From: Thermolongibacillus altinsuensis
GTDB taxonomy: Bacteria; Bacillota; Bacilli; Bacillales; Anoxybacillaceae
DNA: 45,995 nt
Reading direction: 5' to 3'
NCBI RefSeq assembly: GCF_004341205.1
Contig: NZ_SLUL01000016.1
Location: 10,582-56,576 of the forward strand
A program made the translations under genes and the position numbers. Below, piece by piece: positions 11,617 through 22,492 of the stretch (position 1 is the first letter of the stretch; each line of letters starts with the position of its first letter). Under the pieces are notes generated by a model. That model did no database searches, was not told the DNA's origin, and saw only the letters and a list, made by a program, of their open reading frames with translations.

Positions 11617-11904
11617 CTATACTTCAAAAAGTTCGATCTCTTTGCTATCTGGCGTTAATGTAACAATCGCTTTGCGACGGCGATTTGTTAAACCGCTGTA
11701 GCGACCAACACGTTTGACTTTTCCTTTGTAGTTCATGATGTTCACTTTCGCTACTTTCACGCCAAAAATAGCTTCAATCGCATCTTTTACTTCTGTTTTA
11801 TTTGCTTTTACATCAACTTCAAATGTATATTTTTTTTGAGCCATTAATTCAGTTGAACGCTCAGTGATGACGGGGCGCTTAATAATATCGCGAGGATCTT
11901 TCAT
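11617..11904 (-). CDS. rplW: 50S ribosomal protein L23
   Basis: A 95-residue protein starting [21 protein letters not shown]23 stands at the tunnel exit and is the main dock for trigger factor and SRP. The pattern [12 protein letters not shown] at residues 6-17 and [20 protein letters not shown] at 28-47 is diagnostic. The ATG overlaps the rplD stop by one base (TAATG), so L4 and L23 translation is coupled. The C-terminus ends KEIELFEV, as in close relatives. Confidence 0.98.
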   Translation of the reverse strand: MKDPRDIIKRPVITERSTELMAQKKYTFEVDVKANKTEVKDAIEAIFGVKVAKVNIMNYKGKVKRVGRYSGLTNRRRKAIVTLTPDSKEIELFEV

Positions 11905-12527
11905 TATGCAAGCACCTCCTCTACTTTTTCCACCGCAGCTTTTGTAATCACAAGCTTGTCGTGGTTGAGTACATCAAGAACATTGATTCCGTTTGCTGTA
12001 ACAACTGTTACACCCGGAATGTTGCGAGCTGAAAGCATCACGTTTTCGTTTACATCCGCTGTAACGATTAACGCTTTGCGATCTACTGAAAGGTTATTTA
12101 AAATTTTAACCATTTCTTTTGTTTTTGGCGCTTCAATTGTTAAGTTGTCTAAAACAACGATATTATTTTCAAGCACCTTAGAAGATAATGCAGATTTAAT
12201 TGCTAAACGACGAACTTTTTTAGGTAATTTGTAGCTGTAGCTGCGTGGAACTGGACCAAATACAACACCACCACCGCGCCATTGAGGTGCACGAATCGAT
12301 CCTTGACGAGCGCGTCCAGTACCTTTTTGACGCCATGGTTTGCGTCCACCGCCGCTCACTTCTGCACGATTTTTTGTTTTGTGAGTTCCTTGACGTAAGG
12401 AAGCACGTTGCATAATTACCGCTTCAAATAAAACATATTTATTCGGTTCAATACCAAATACGGAATCATTTAATTCAATCTCACCGATATTCTCTCCGTT
12501 TTGGTTATACAATGCTACTTTTGGCAT
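11904..12527 (-). CDS. rplD: 50S ribosomal protein L4
   Basis: A 207-residue protein starting [21 protein letters not shown]4 has a globular surface domain and a long loop that forms the tunnel constriction with L22. The loop sequence includes [20 protein letters not shown] near residues 59-78, with no obvious macrolide-resistance changes. In E. coli L4 represses the S10 operon, but Bacillaceae are thought not to use that mechanism. It lies 27 bases after rplC. Confidence 0.99.
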   Translation of the reverse strand: MPKVALYNQNGENIGEIELNDSVFGIEPNKYVLFEAVIMQRASLRQGTHKTKNRAEVSGGGRKPWRQKGTGRARQGSIRAPQWRGGGVVFGPVPRSYSYKLPKKVRRLAIKSALSSKVLENNIVVLDNLTIEAPKTKEMVKILNNLSVDRKALIVTADVNENVMLSARNIPGVTVVTANGINVLDVLNHDKLVITKAAVEKVEEVLA

Positions 12528-12554
12528 TGGTTAAATCCTCCTTTCTTAAAGAAA

Positions 12555-13187
12555 TTATTTCGCTTTCGCTTTAACCGCACTTTTAATAATGACAAGTCCT
12601 TTGTTTGGACCAGGTACATTTCCTTTAATAAGGATTAAGTTGCGTTCAGTATCCACTTTCACAACTTTTAAGTTTTGTACTGTTACACGTTGGCCACCCA
12701 TGCGACCTGGAAGTTCTTTTGATTTGAATACACGGTTTGGAGCGATCGGACCCATTGAACCAGGACGACGATGATAACGAGAACCGTGTGACATTGGTCC
12801 ACGAGATTGTCCATGACGCTTGATCGCACCTTGGAATCCTTTACCTTTAGACGTACCTGTTACGTCTACAATCTCACCTTCACTGAAAATATCAACTTTT
12901 ACTTCTTGACCTACTTCGTAATCGTCAAGATTTACACCACGAATTTCGCGAATGAAGCGCTTAGGTGTAGTGTTTGCTTTTGCAGCATGACCAATTTGCG
13001 GTTTGTTTGCTAACTTTTCACGCAAATCTTCAAAACCTAATTGAATCGCTTCGTAACCGTCATTTTCAATCGTTTTCTTTTGAAGAACTACGTTTGGAGT
13101 CGCTTGAATAACCGTAACAGGAATAAGATCGCCGTTTTCAGCGAACACTTGCGTCATGCCGATTTTTCTACCTAAGATTCCTTTCAT
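12555..13187 (-). CDS. rplC: 50S ribosomal protein L3
   Basis: A 210-residue protein starting [21 protein letters not shown]3 is an early assembly protein whose extended loop reaches the peptidyl transferase centre. The signature [20 protein letters not shown] lies near residues 118-137 and [20 protein letters not shown] at about 143-162. It lies after rpsJ with a 25-base spacer that contains a GGAGGTG ribosome binding site. All conserved family blocks are present. Confidence 0.99.
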   Translation of the reverse strand: MKGILGRKIGMTQVFAENGDLIPVTVIQATPNVVLQKKTIENDGYEAIQLGFEDLREKLANKPQIGHAAKANTTPKRFIREIRGVNLDDYEVGQEVKVDIFSEGEIVDVTGTSKGKGFQGAIKRHGQSRGPMSHGSRYHRRPGSMGPIAPNRVFKSKELPGRMGGQRVTVQNLKVVKVDTERNLILIKGNVPGPNKGLVIIKSAVKAKAK

Positions 13188-13212
13188 CTTTCACACCTCC
13201 TATACGAAACCA

Positions 13213-13648
<436 letters not shown>

Positions 13649-13654
13649 TTTATT

Positions 13655-13683
13655 ATTATATATAATTTCAAAGTCTATTGCAA
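13655..13683 (-). promoter_or_regulatory. Strong SigA-type promoter of the S10 operon
   Basis: On the minus strand the sequence has TTGCAA (13678-13683), a spacer of exactly 17 bases and a perfect TATAAT (13655-13660). It lies in the spacer between tuf and rpsJ, downstream of the tuf terminator, so it should start the S10-spc-alpha transcript. Transcription would start about 13648, leaving a leader of about 125 bases before rpsJ. Confidence 0.8.
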
Positions 13684-13792
13684 GCTTTTTATTTTCTTCT
13701 TTCTACACTCTCCATATTATACATACAATCTAATGGGTTTTCAACGACTGCTTCTATTTATGGTAAAAAAGGATCACTCTATACAATAAAAT

Positions 13793-13822
13793 GGCGGTCT
13801 AGCTTAGACTAGACCGCCTTTA
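13793..13822 (-). terminator. Terminator after tuf
   Basis: A 10-bp perfect stem, GGCGGTCTAG paired with CTAGACCGCC, with a 6-base loop, is followed on the minus strand by ATTTTATTG. It begins just beyond the tuf stop codon at 13833. It separates the str cluster from the S10 operon promoter. Confidence 0.85.
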
Positions 13823-13832
13823 TCATGATTCA

Positions 13833-15020
13833 TTACTCAATGATAGCAGATACAGAACCTGCGCCTACTGTACGGCCACCTTCACGGATAGAGAATTTTG
13901 TACCTTCTTCAATCGCGATTGGCGCGATTAATTCTACAGTCATTTCAACGTTGTCGCCAGGCATTACCATCTCTACGCCTTCTGGAAGAGTGATGATACC
14001 TGTTACGTCAGTTGTACGGAAGTAGAATTGTGGACGGTAATTAGAGAAGAATGGAGTATGACGTCCACCTTCTTCTTTAGTTAATACGTAAACTTGCGCT
14101 TTGAATTTAGTGTGTGGAGTGATTGTTCCTGGTTTTGCTAATACTTGACCACGTTGTACTTCGTCACGGGATACACCGCGAAGAAGCGCACCGATGTTGT
14201 CACCAGCTTCTGCTTGGTCAAGAAGTTTGCGGAACATTTCTACACCAGTAACTGTTGTAGTTTTTGGCTCATCAGAAAGACCGATGATTTCTACAGCATC
14301 ACCAACTTTTAACGTACCGCGCTCAACACGACCAGTTGCAACTGTACCACGACCAGTGATTGAGAATACGTCCTCAACTGGCATCATGAATGGTTTGTCG
14401 ACTTCGCGTTGTGGAGTTGGGATATACTCATCAACAGCATTCATAAGCTCGATGATTTTTGCTTCCCATTCAGGATCTCCTTCAAGCGCTTTTAATGCAG
14501 AACCTTTGATAACTGGAACTTCATCTCCAGGGAAGTCATATTCAGATAATAGATCACGAACTTCCATTTCAACAAGCTCTAATAATTCTGGATCGTCTAC
14601 CATATCGCATTTGTTTAAGAATACAACGATGTATGGTACACCTACTTGGCGAGAAAGAAGAATGTGCTCACGAGTTTGTGGCATTGGACCGTCAGCAGCA
14701 GATACTACAAGGATCGCACCGTCCATTTGTGCTGCACCAGTGATCATGTTTTTAACGTAGTCTGCGTGACCTGGGCAGTCAACGTGTGCATAGTGACGTT
14801 TGTCTGTTTCATACTCAACGTGTGCAGTTGAGATTGTGATACCGCGCTCACGCTCTTCTGGAGCAGCGTCGATTTGATCGTAAGCTCTCGCTTCTGCTTT
14901 ACCTTGTTTTGCAAGAACTGTTGTAATAGCAGCTGTTAAAGTTGTTTTACCATGGTCAACGTGGCCAATTGTACCAATGTTAACGTGTGGTTTAGTACGT
15001 TCGAATTTCGCTTTAGCCAT
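13833..15020 (-). CDS. tuf: Elongation factor Tu
   Basis: A 395-residue GTPase that delivers aminoacyl-tRNA to the ribosomal A site. The G1 motif [10 protein letters not shown] is at residues 19-28, the effector region [13 protein letters not shown] at about 59-71, DCPG at about 81-84, and NKCD at about 136-139. Domains II and III follow to the C-terminus. It lies 121 bases after fusA and ends in a strong terminator. The intervening spacer has a long hairpin. B. subtilis places ybaC between tuf and rpsJ; here there is only a promoter region. Confidence 0.99.
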   Translation of the reverse strand: MAKAKFERTKPHVNIGTIGHVDHGKTTLTAAITTVLAKQGKAEARAYDQIDAAPEERERGITISTAHVEYETDKRHYAHVDCPGHADYVKNMITGAAQMDGAILVVSAADGPMPQTREHILLSRQVGVPYIVVFLNKCDMVDDPELLELVEMEVRDLLSEYDFPGDEVPVIKGSALKALEGDPEWEAKIIELMNAVDEYIPTPQREVDKPFMMPVEDVFSITGRGTVATGRVERGTLKVGDAVEIIGLSDEPKTTTVTGVEMFRKLLDQAEAGDNIGALLRGVSRDEVQRGQVLAKPGTITPHTKFKAQVYVLTKEEGGRHTPFFSNYRPQFYFRTTDVTGIITLPEGVEMVMPGDNVEMTVELIAPIAIEEGTKFSIREGGRTVGAGSVSAIIE

Positions 15021-15066
15021 TATAATATCCTCCTTAATTTATAAAGTTTTAAAATATAGAATGCTC

Positions 15067-15096
15067 GGAAGTGAAAATGCAAGCATCTTCACTTCC
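15067..15096 (-). promoter_or_regulatory. Hairpin in the fusA-tuf spacer
   Basis: GGAAGTGAA and TTCACTTCC form the outer 9 bp, continued by ATGC and GCAT. The single internal mismatch is A with C when read on the plus strand but G with U on the minus strand, so the RNA made from the minus strand is paired throughout. The sequence after it (GAGCATTCTATATTTT) is only weakly T-rich, so I do not call it an efficient terminator. Confidence 0.6.
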
Positions 15097-15141
15097 AAGT
15101 CTTACATAAGTATTTATACTTGAACAATGCTTGAAAATCAA

Positions 15142-17220
15142 TTATTCACCTTTATTTTTTTTAATGATTTCTTCAGCAATGTTTTTAGGAACTTCTTCAT
15201 AGTGGTCAAACACCATTGTGAATGTTCCGCGTCCTTGAGTATTTGAACGCAATGCAGTTGCGTATCCAAACATTTCAGCAAGCGGAACCATTGCACGTAC
15301 AACTTGTGCATTACCGCGAGCTTCCATGCCTTCTACGCGACCGCGGCGAGAAGTGATGTCTCCCATGACATCTCCTAAATATTCTTCTGGGACAATTACT
15401 TCTACCTTCATGATTGGCTCAAGCAATACAGGATCACATTTTGCTGCAGCATTTTTAAGTGCTAAAGATGCTGCGATTTTGAATGCCATTTCGCTTGAGT
15501 CTACATCATGGTAAGAACCATCAAATAGTTTCGCCTTAATATCGACGATTGGATATCCTGCAAGGACACCATTTTGCATTGCTTCTTCAAGACCAGCTTG
15601 AATTGCTGGAATGTATTCTTTTGGAACAACCCCACCAACGATCGCATTTTCAAACTCGAAGCCTTTTCCTTCTTCGTTTGGTGAGAATTCGATCCAAACG
15701 TGACCGTATTGACCACGACCACCGGATTGACGCACAAATTTACCTTCAACTTGTGCTGTCTTACGGAATGTTTCGCGGTATGCTACTTGTGGAGCACCAA
15801 CGTTTGCTTCCACTTTGAATTCGCGACGCATACGGTCAACGATAATATCAAGGTGAAGCTCACCCATACCAGCAATGATTGTTTGACCAGTTTCTTGGTC
15901 TGTCCATGCACGGAAAGTTGGGTCTTCTTCTTGTAGTTTTTGTAAAGCTGTGCTCATCTTATCTTGGTCAGCTTTTGATTTTGGCTCAATCGCAATTTGA
16001 ATAACTGGCTCTGGGAATTGCATAGACTCTAAAATAACAGGGTGCTTTTCATCACACAAAGTATCGCCAGTTGTTGTATCTTTTAAACCTACAGCTGCAG
16101 CGATGTCACCAGCGTATACTTTTGAAATTTCTTCACGGTGGTTCGCGTGCATTTGTAGGATACGACCGATACGTTCACGTTTGCGTTTTGTTGAGTTCAA
16201 TACGTATGAACCTGAATCTAATGTACCTGAGTAAACGCGGAAGAATGTTAATTTACCAACATAAGGGTCAGACATAATCTTGAACGCTAATGCTGCGAAT
16301 GGTGCGTCATCGCGAGACTCACGAACTACTTCTTCCTCCGTTTGTGGGTTAACACCTTTGATTGGTGGGATATCCACTGGAGAAGGTAAGTAGTCAACAA
16401 CTCCGTCAAGCAATAACTGAACACCTTTGTTTTTAAATGCAGAACCGCAGAATACAGGGAAGAATTCAACAGAAATCGTTGCTTTACGAATAGCTGCTTT
16501 TAGCTCTTCGTTTGTAATTTCTTCTCCTTCTAAGTACTTCATCATTAACTCTTCATCTAGTTCTGCAACGGCTTCAATCAATTTTCCGCGATACTCTTCT
16601 GCCATGTCGCGATAATCTTCAGGAATTTCAATACGCTCAATGTTTTTACCTAACTCATCATGATAGTGATATGCGCACATTTCAACAAGGTCGATGATGC
16701 CAGAGAACTGATCTTCAGAACCGATAGGCAATTGAACTGGGTGCGCATTCGCTTGCAAACGATCATGAAGCGTTTTTACAGAGTATAAGAAATCAGCGCC
16801 GATCTTATCCATTTTGTTAACGAATACAATACGTGGAACCCCGTATGTAGTCGCTTGGCGCCATACTGTTTCCGTTTGTGGTTCTACCCCAGATTGAGCA
16901 TCTAGTACAGCTATAGCACCGTCTAATACACGCAAAGAACGCTCAACTTCAACTGTAAAGTCTACGTGTCCTGGTGTATCGATAATGTTAATACGGTGAC
17001 CTTTCCATTGAGCAGTTGTTGCAGCAGACGTGATCGTAATACCACGTTCTTGCTCCTGCTCCATCCAGTCCATTGTAGCTGCGCCCTCATGAACTTCACC
17101 GATTTTATGAACGCGTCCAGTATAGAAAAGGATACGCTCAGTCGTTGTTGTTTTCCCAGCGTCAATGTGGGCCATGATTCCAATGTTGCGAGTGTTTTCT
17201 AAGGAGAACTGTCTTGCCAT
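15142..17220 (-). CDS. fusA: Elongation factor G
   Basis: A 692-residue GTPase that moves tRNAs and mRNA through the ribosome after peptide bond formation and also acts in ribosome recycling. The P-loop [12 protein letters not shown] lies at residues 17-28, the switch motif [11 protein letters not shown] near 58-68, DTPGHVD at about 82-88 and NKMD at about 136-139. Domains II-V follow, including domain IV ([19 protein letters not shown]-like region near 490-510). It lies between rpsG and tuf, in the standard str order. A GAAGGAG ribosome binding site precedes the ATG. Confidence 0.99.
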   Translation of the reverse strand: MARQFSLENTRNIGIMAHIDAGKTTTTERILFYTGRVHKIGEVHEGAATMDWMEQEQERGITITSAATTAQWKGHRINIIDTPGHVDFTVEVERSLRVLDGAIAVLDAQSGVEPQTETVWRQATTYGVPRIVFVNKMDKIGADFLYSVKTLHDRLQANAHPVQLPIGSEDQFSGIIDLVEMCAYHYHDELGKNIERIEIPEDYRDMAEEYRGKLIEAVAELDEELMMKYLEGEEITNEELKAAIRKATISVEFFPVFCGSAFKNKGVQLLLDGVVDYLPSPVDIPPIKGVNPQTEEEVVRESRDDAPFAALAFKIMSDPYVGKLTFFRVYSGTLDSGSYVLNSTKRKRERIGRILQMHANHREEISKVYAGDIAAAVGLKDTTTGDTLCDEKHPVILESMQFPEPVIQIAIEPKSKADQDKMSTALQKLQEEDPTFRAWTDQETGQTIIAGMGELHLDIIVDRMRREFKVEANVGAPQVAYRETFRKTAQVEGKFVRQSGGRGQYGHVWIEFSPNEEGKGFEFENAIVGGVVPKEYIPAIQAGLEEAMQNGVLAGYPIVDIKAKLFDGSYHDVDSSEMAFKIAASLALKNAAAKCDPVLLEPIMKVEVIVPEEYLGDVMGDITSRRGRVEGMEARGNAQVVRAMVPLAEMFGYATALRSNTQGRGTFTMVFDHYEEVPKNIAEEIIKKNKGE

Positions 17221-17284
17221 ATGGATTTTTTCTCCTTCCTTAAATTAAGTATCATAATAATAAGTTATTTAAATATAGGAAGAT

Positions 17285-17339
17285 AGGTGAACAAGCGATG
17301 AGCATTCCCGTTTTAGTTTCAACCTCATCGCTCTCACCT
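17285..17339 (-). promoter_or_regulatory. Long hairpin in the rpsG-fusA spacer
   Basis: Two stem segments, 17285-17290 with 17334-17339 (6 bp) and 17294-17302 with 17324-17332 (9 bp), form a tall hairpin with a 21-base loop. It lies between the rpsG stop and the fusA start and has no T-run. In E. coli S7 represses its own operon by binding the rpsL-rpsG spacer, so an S7 or processing role is possible here, but that is inference. Confidence 0.6.
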
Positions 17340-17360
17340 ATTCTTAGTTTAGTTGGAAAA

Positions 17361-17855
<495 letters not shown>

Positions 17856-17872
17856 TCATTTTTACTTTTAAA

Positions 17873-18346
<474 letters not shown>

Positions 18347-18398
18347 TCATTTTTATACAAAAACAAAGTTTTTGTAGTGAAAACCACAAAAACAGTTT

Positions 18399-18647
18399 TT
18401 AACGGATAATCCCAACAGTCGCCGCTCCTACTTGAATCCCGCAAACCTTTCCAAGTTTTTTCATAGAATCCACTTTCAAAACAGGAATGTTGTTTTCATT
18501 TGCGAGCGAAATGACTTTATCGACAATAGCCGGATCCGCATCTTCGGCCACAACTACTTCCTGTACTTTTCCTTCTTTTAGAGCTCTGACTGTTTGTTTT
18601 GTTCCAACCACAATTTTCTCAGCCTGTGATACTTTTTCATAAGACAT
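18399..18647 (-). CDS. rplGB: L7Ae-family K-turn-binding protein (YbxF type)
   Basis: An 82-residue protein starting [20 protein letters not shown]. The family binds kink-turn RNA motifs; in B. subtilis YbxF binds K-turns such as that of the SAM-I riboswitch and may associate with ribosomes. Visible marks are the basic segment [26 protein letters not shown] (residues 14-39) and the [15 protein letters not shown] ending that forms the RNA-contacting loop. It is the first gene of the str cluster with its own promoter upstream. The K-turn of the L10 leader in this window is a conceivable target, untested. Confidence 0.93.
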   Translation of the reverse strand: MSYEKVSQAEKIVVGTKQTVRALKEGKVQEVVVAEDADPAIVDKVISLANENNIPVLKVDSMKKLGKVCGIQVGAATVGIIR

Positions 18648-18691
18648 GTAACATATCCTCCAAAGTAACAGGTTTTTGGAACACCTTTATT

Positions 18692-18720
18692 ATGCTAACA
18701 CTTTCTTATCGACATGTCAA
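18692..18720 (-). promoter_or_regulatory. SigA-type promoter of the str cluster
   Basis: A consensus TTGACA (18715-18720) is followed by 17 bases and TAGCAT (18692-18697), preceded by TG one base away, an extended -10. It lies between rpoC and rplGB and should drive rplGB-rpsL-rpsG-fusA-tuf. Confidence 0.75.
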
Positions 18721-18735
18721 CTATAATTTTTTATT

Positions 18736-18766
18736 CATTACCGACGAGAAATTCTCGTCGGTAATG
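18736..18766. terminator. Perfect 15-bp hairpin after rpoC
   Basis: CATTACCGACGAGAA pairs perfectly with TTCTCGTCGGTAATG around a single central base. It is at the end of rpoC, where a terminator is expected. The T-run, however, follows the hairpin on the plus strand (CATTTTTTATTT), whereas in the direction of rpoC transcription the hairpin is followed by AATAAAAAATT. Stopping rpoC readthrough this way would be atypical. Confidence 0.6.
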
Positions 18767-18774
18767 AGCATTTT

Positions 18775-21700
18775 TTATTTAGATGTTACAGCATCCTCGT
18801 CTTTTTTAACTTTGATCACAGGTTTCACCTTACGATAACGTGCCATTCCTGTTCCCGCAGGAACAAGTTTACCGATAATGACGTTTTCTTTTAGTCCAAG
18901 CAACTCGTCGCGTTTACCTTTAATAGCCGCATCTGTTAACACGCGAGTCGTTTCTTGGAACGAAGCCGCTGACAAGAATGAATCCGTTTCAAGAGATGCT
19001 TTCGTAATTCCAAGCAATACCGGACGAGCTGTTGCCGGTCTTTTGCCTTCAAGTAATACTTTTTCATTTGCATCCGTAAATTGATGAATATCAAGGAGCG
19101 TACCAGGGAGTAAATCTGTATCCCCCGCATCGATGACGCGAACTTTGCGAAGCATTTGACGAACCATTACCTCGATGTGCTTGTCGCTAATTTCTACTCC
19201 TTGCATGCGATATACTTTTTGCACTTCACGCAACAAGTATTCTTGCACAGCTGTAATATCTCTTACTTTTAATAGTTCTTTCGGATCGATTGAACCTTCT
19301 GTCAGTTCTTGACCACGCTCAACTTGCTGGCCTTCTTGAACTTTTAATCTTGCGCTATACGGAGCAGTATATGTGCGTGTTTCTACTTCGCCTTTCACAA
19401 CGATTTCTTGTTGACGATCGCGAGTTTCGTTAATAGAAACGACTACGCCGTCAATTTCAGAAATAATCGCTTGACCTTTCGGATTGCGTGCTTCAAACAG
19501 CTCTTGAACACGCGGTAAACCTTGTGTAATGTCATCTCCCGCTACGCCACCTGTATGGAACGTACGCATCGTTAACTGTGTACCAGGCTCACCGATTGAT
19601 TGTGCAGCGATAATACCTACCGCTTCACCTACTTCAACTTCTGCGCCTGTCGCTAAGTTGCGTCCGTAACATTTTTTACATACACCGTGACGCGTATTAC
19701 ATGTGAACGCCGAACGAATCCAAACTTCTTCGATACCAGCTTTCACGATAGCACTTGCGATATCTTCAGTAATCATTTCATTTTCTCTAACAAGAATTTC
19801 ACCTGTCTCAGGGTGTTTCACTGTTTTCCGTGCATATCGTCCGACTAAGCGTTCCTCTAATTTAACGATGACCTCTGTACCGTCTTTAAGCGCTCTTACA
19901 AGCGTACCGCGATCTGTACCGCAATCATCTTCACGAACGATTACATCTTGTGCAACGTCAACAAGACGGCGTGTTAAATAACCAGAGTCAGCTGTTTTTA
20001 ACGCCGTATCCGCAAGACCTTTACGCGCACCGTGCGTGGAGATGAAGTACTCCAATACGGTTAAACCTTCACGGAATGATGATTTAATCGGCAACTCAAT
20101 AATTCGACCAGCTGGGTTTGCCATGAGACCGCGCATACCCGCTAGCTGTGTGAAGTTCGATGCGTTACCGCGGGCTCCAGAGTCACTCATCATAAAGATT
20201 GGGTTACGCTTATCCAACGAAGCCATTAGGCGGCTTTGAATTTTATCTTTTGCTTCGCTCCAGATTGAGATTACGCGCTCATAACGCTCTTCATCCGTAA
20301 TGAGACCGCGTCTAAATTGTTTCAATACTGTGTCGACTTTTGCTTCTGCTTCTTGTAGGATTTCTTGTTTTTCAGGCAAGACAACGATGTCAGCTACCCC
20401 AATCGTAATACCAGCTTTTGTAGAATATTGGAAACCTAAATCCTTCATGCGGTCAAGCATTTTTGATGTCTCGGTAATCTTGAATCGCTTGAACACCTCA
20501 GCGATGATATCTCCGAGAACTTTTTTCTTGAACGGCGGAACAAGTTCGCGCTTGCGAATTTCTTCTTTGACGTTAACTCCTTTATCCAAGAAGTATTTAT
20601 CTGGTGTCCGTCCTTCAATGTTTTCTTTCGTTGGTTCGTTAATATATGGGAATGACTTCGGTAAGATTTCGTTGAAGATAAGCTTACCTACTGTTGTAAT
20701 TAATAACTTTTGATTTTGTTCTTCCGTGAACGTTTCATTTTTTAACGAACCAGCGTGAACGGCAATTCGAGAGTGTAAATGAACATAACCGTTATGATAA
20801 GCAAGCAGCGCTTCATCTGTATCTTTGAATACCATTCCTTCGCCAATCGCGCCTTCACGTTCCATTGTTAAGTAATAGTTACCTAAAACCATGTCTTGTG
20901 AAGGAGTAACGACCGGTTTTCCGTCTTTCGGGTTCAGAATGTTTTGCGCTGCAAGCATGAGCAATCGAGCTTCCGCTTGTGCTTCTGCTGATAACGGCAC
21001 GTGTACCGCCATTTGGTCTCCGTCGAAGTCAGCGTTATAAGCTGTACAAACGAGCGGGTGAAGACGAATAGCACGACCTTCTACAAGCGTTGGTTCGAAT
21101 GCTTGAATACCAAGTCTGTGCAATGTTGGAGCACGGTTTAGCAATACAGGATGTTCCTTAATAACATCTTCTAAAACATCCCAAACCTCTGGATGTACAC
21201 GTTCAATTTTCCGTTTAGCGCTTTTAATGTTATGAGCCAATCCGCGCTCAACAAGTTCTTTCATCACAAACGGCTTGAATAGCTCTAGCGCCATTTCTTT
21301 CGGCAAGCCGCACTGATACATTTTTAAGTTCGGACCGACAACGATAACGGAACGACCAGAGTAGTCTACACGTTTACCAAGCAAGTTTTGACGGAAACGA
21401 CCTTGTTTTCCTTTTAACATATGCGAAAGAGATTTTAGCGGACGATTTCCCGGACCCGTTACAGGACGACCGCGACGACCGTTATCGATCAGTGCGTCAA
21501 CCGCTTCTTGAAGCATCCGTTTTTCGTTTTGCACGATGATGTTTGGTGCACCCAGATCTAACAATCGTTTTAGACGATTGTTTCGGTTAATAACTCGGCG
21601 GTATAAGTCATTTAAATCAGAAGTAGCGAAACGACCGCCATCAAGCTGAACCATCGGGCGCAATTCAGGCGGAATAACCGGAAGAACATCAAGAACCATC

Positions 21701-22374
21701 CAAGACGGATCATTTCCGGAATTACGGAATGCTTCTAATACTTCGAGGCGTTTGATCGTACGTGCACGGCGTTGGCCTTGCGCCGTTTTCAACTCTTCTT
21801 TTAAAGCCTCTACTTCCTTTTCAAGATCGATATCTTGCAGAAGCTTTTTAATCGCTTCTGCTCCCATTGATGCTTGGAATGAATTTCCATATTTTTCGCG
21901 ATAAGCGCGATACTCTTTCTCAGAAAGAAGTTGTTTCTTTTCAAGCGGAGTATCGCCTGGATCTGTAACAACATAAGAAGCGAAGTAAATAACTTCCTCT
22001 AGCGCGCGCGGGGACATGTCTAAGACAAGCCCCATGCGGCTAGGGATTCCTTTGAAATACCAAATATGTGAAACAGGTGCTGCTAGTTCAATATGACCCA
22101 TGCGCTCACGGCGAACTTTTGCACGAGTTACCTCTACACCGCATCGGTCGCAGACGACACCTTTATAACGAACGCGCTTATATTTTCCACAATGACATTC
22201 CCAGTCCTTCGTTGGACCGAAAATGCGCTCACAGAACAGGCCATCTTTTTCAGGTTTTAATGTACGGTAGTTAATGGTTTCCGGCTTTTTCACTTCACCA
22301 TATGACCAAGAACGAATTTTTTCTGGTGAAGCGAGTCCAATTTTCATATATTCAAACTTGTTTACATCTAGCAA
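18775..22374 (-). CDS. rpoC: RNA polymerase beta' subunit
   Basis: A 1199-residue catalytic subunit of RNA polymerase. The N-terminal zinc-binding domain has cysteines in [20 protein letters not shown] at about residues 60-79. The absolutely conserved catalytic loop [10 protein letters not shown], whose three aspartates bind the active-site magnesium, lies at about 447-456. The bridge helix and trigger loop region includes [20 protein letters not shown] and [19 protein letters not shown] at about residues 750-810. The start is a TTG codon with a GGGAGGTAGG ribosome binding site, giving [13 protein letters not shown]. It follows rpoB by 118 bases. Confidence 0.98.
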   Translation of the reverse strand: MLDVNKFEYMKIGLASPEKIRSWSYGEVKKPETINYRTLKPEKDGLFCERIFGPTKDWECHCGKYKRVRYKGVVCDRCGVEVTRAKVRRERMGHIELAAPVSHIWYFKGIPSRMGLVLDMSPRALEEVIYFASYVVTDPGDTPLEKKQLLSEKEYRAYREKYGNSFQASMGAEAIKKLLQDIDLEKEVEALKEELKTAQGQRRARTIKRLEVLEAFRNSGNDPSWMVLDVLPVIPPELRPMVQLDGGRFATSDLNDLYRRVINRNNRLKRLLDLGAPNIIVQNEKRMLQEAVDALIDNGRRGRPVTGPGNRPLKSLSHMLKGKQGRFRQNLLGKRVDYSGRSVIVVGPNLKMYQCGLPKEMALELFKPFVMKELVERGLAHNIKSAKRKIERVHPEVWDVLEDVIKEHPVLLNRAPTLHRLGIQAFEPTLVEGRAIRLHPLVCTAYNADFDGDQMAVHVPLSAEAQAEARLLMLAAQNILNPKDGKPVVTPSQDMVLGNYYLTMEREGAIGEGMVFKDTDEALLAYHNGYVHLHSRIAVHAGSLKNETFTEEQNQKLLITTVGKLIFNEILPKSFPYINEPTKENIEGRTPDKYFLDKGVNVKEEIRKRELVPPFKKKVLGDIIAEVFKRFKITETSKMLDRMKDLGFQYSTKAGITIGVADIVVLPEKQEILQEAEAKVDTVLKQFRRGLITDEERYERVISIWSEAKDKIQSRLMASLDKRNPIFMMSDSGARGNASNFTQLAGMRGLMANPAGRIIELPIKSSFREGLTVLEYFISTHGARKGLADTALKTADSGYLTRRLVDVAQDVIVREDDCGTDRGTLVRALKDGTEVIVKLEERLVGRYARKTVKHPETGEILVRENEMITEDIASAIVKAGIEEVWIRSAFTCNTRHGVCKKCYGRNLATGAEVEVGEAVGIIAAQSIGEPGTQLTMRTFHTGGVAGDDITQGLPRVQELFEARNPKGQAIISEIDGVVVSINETRDRQQEIVVKGEVETRTYTAPYSARLKVQEGQQVERGQELTEGSIDPKELLKVRDITAVQEYLLREVQKVYRMQGVEISDKHIEVMVRQMLRKVRVIDAGDTDLLPGTLLDIHQFTDANEKVLLEGKRPATARPVLLGITKASLETDSFLSAASFQETTRVLTDAAIKGKRDELLGLKENVIIGKLVPAGTGMARYRKVKPVIKVKKDEDAVTSK

Positions 22375-22492
22375 GGGGCCTACCTCCCTCTTAATCTCCA
22401 GGTTTTACCCTTATTGCTTATTCTGAATCTCTGGCACGGTTAAAGTCGATTCAAGACCGTTTCACAATTTGATGGCTAAGCCATACAATCTG

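Noticed and set aside
14194-14760. A 188-residue open frame on the plus strand opposite tuf
   Set aside because: It lies fully opposite a highly conserved gene with strong codon bias, has no ribosome binding site that stands out and resembles no family. It is a shadow of tuf.
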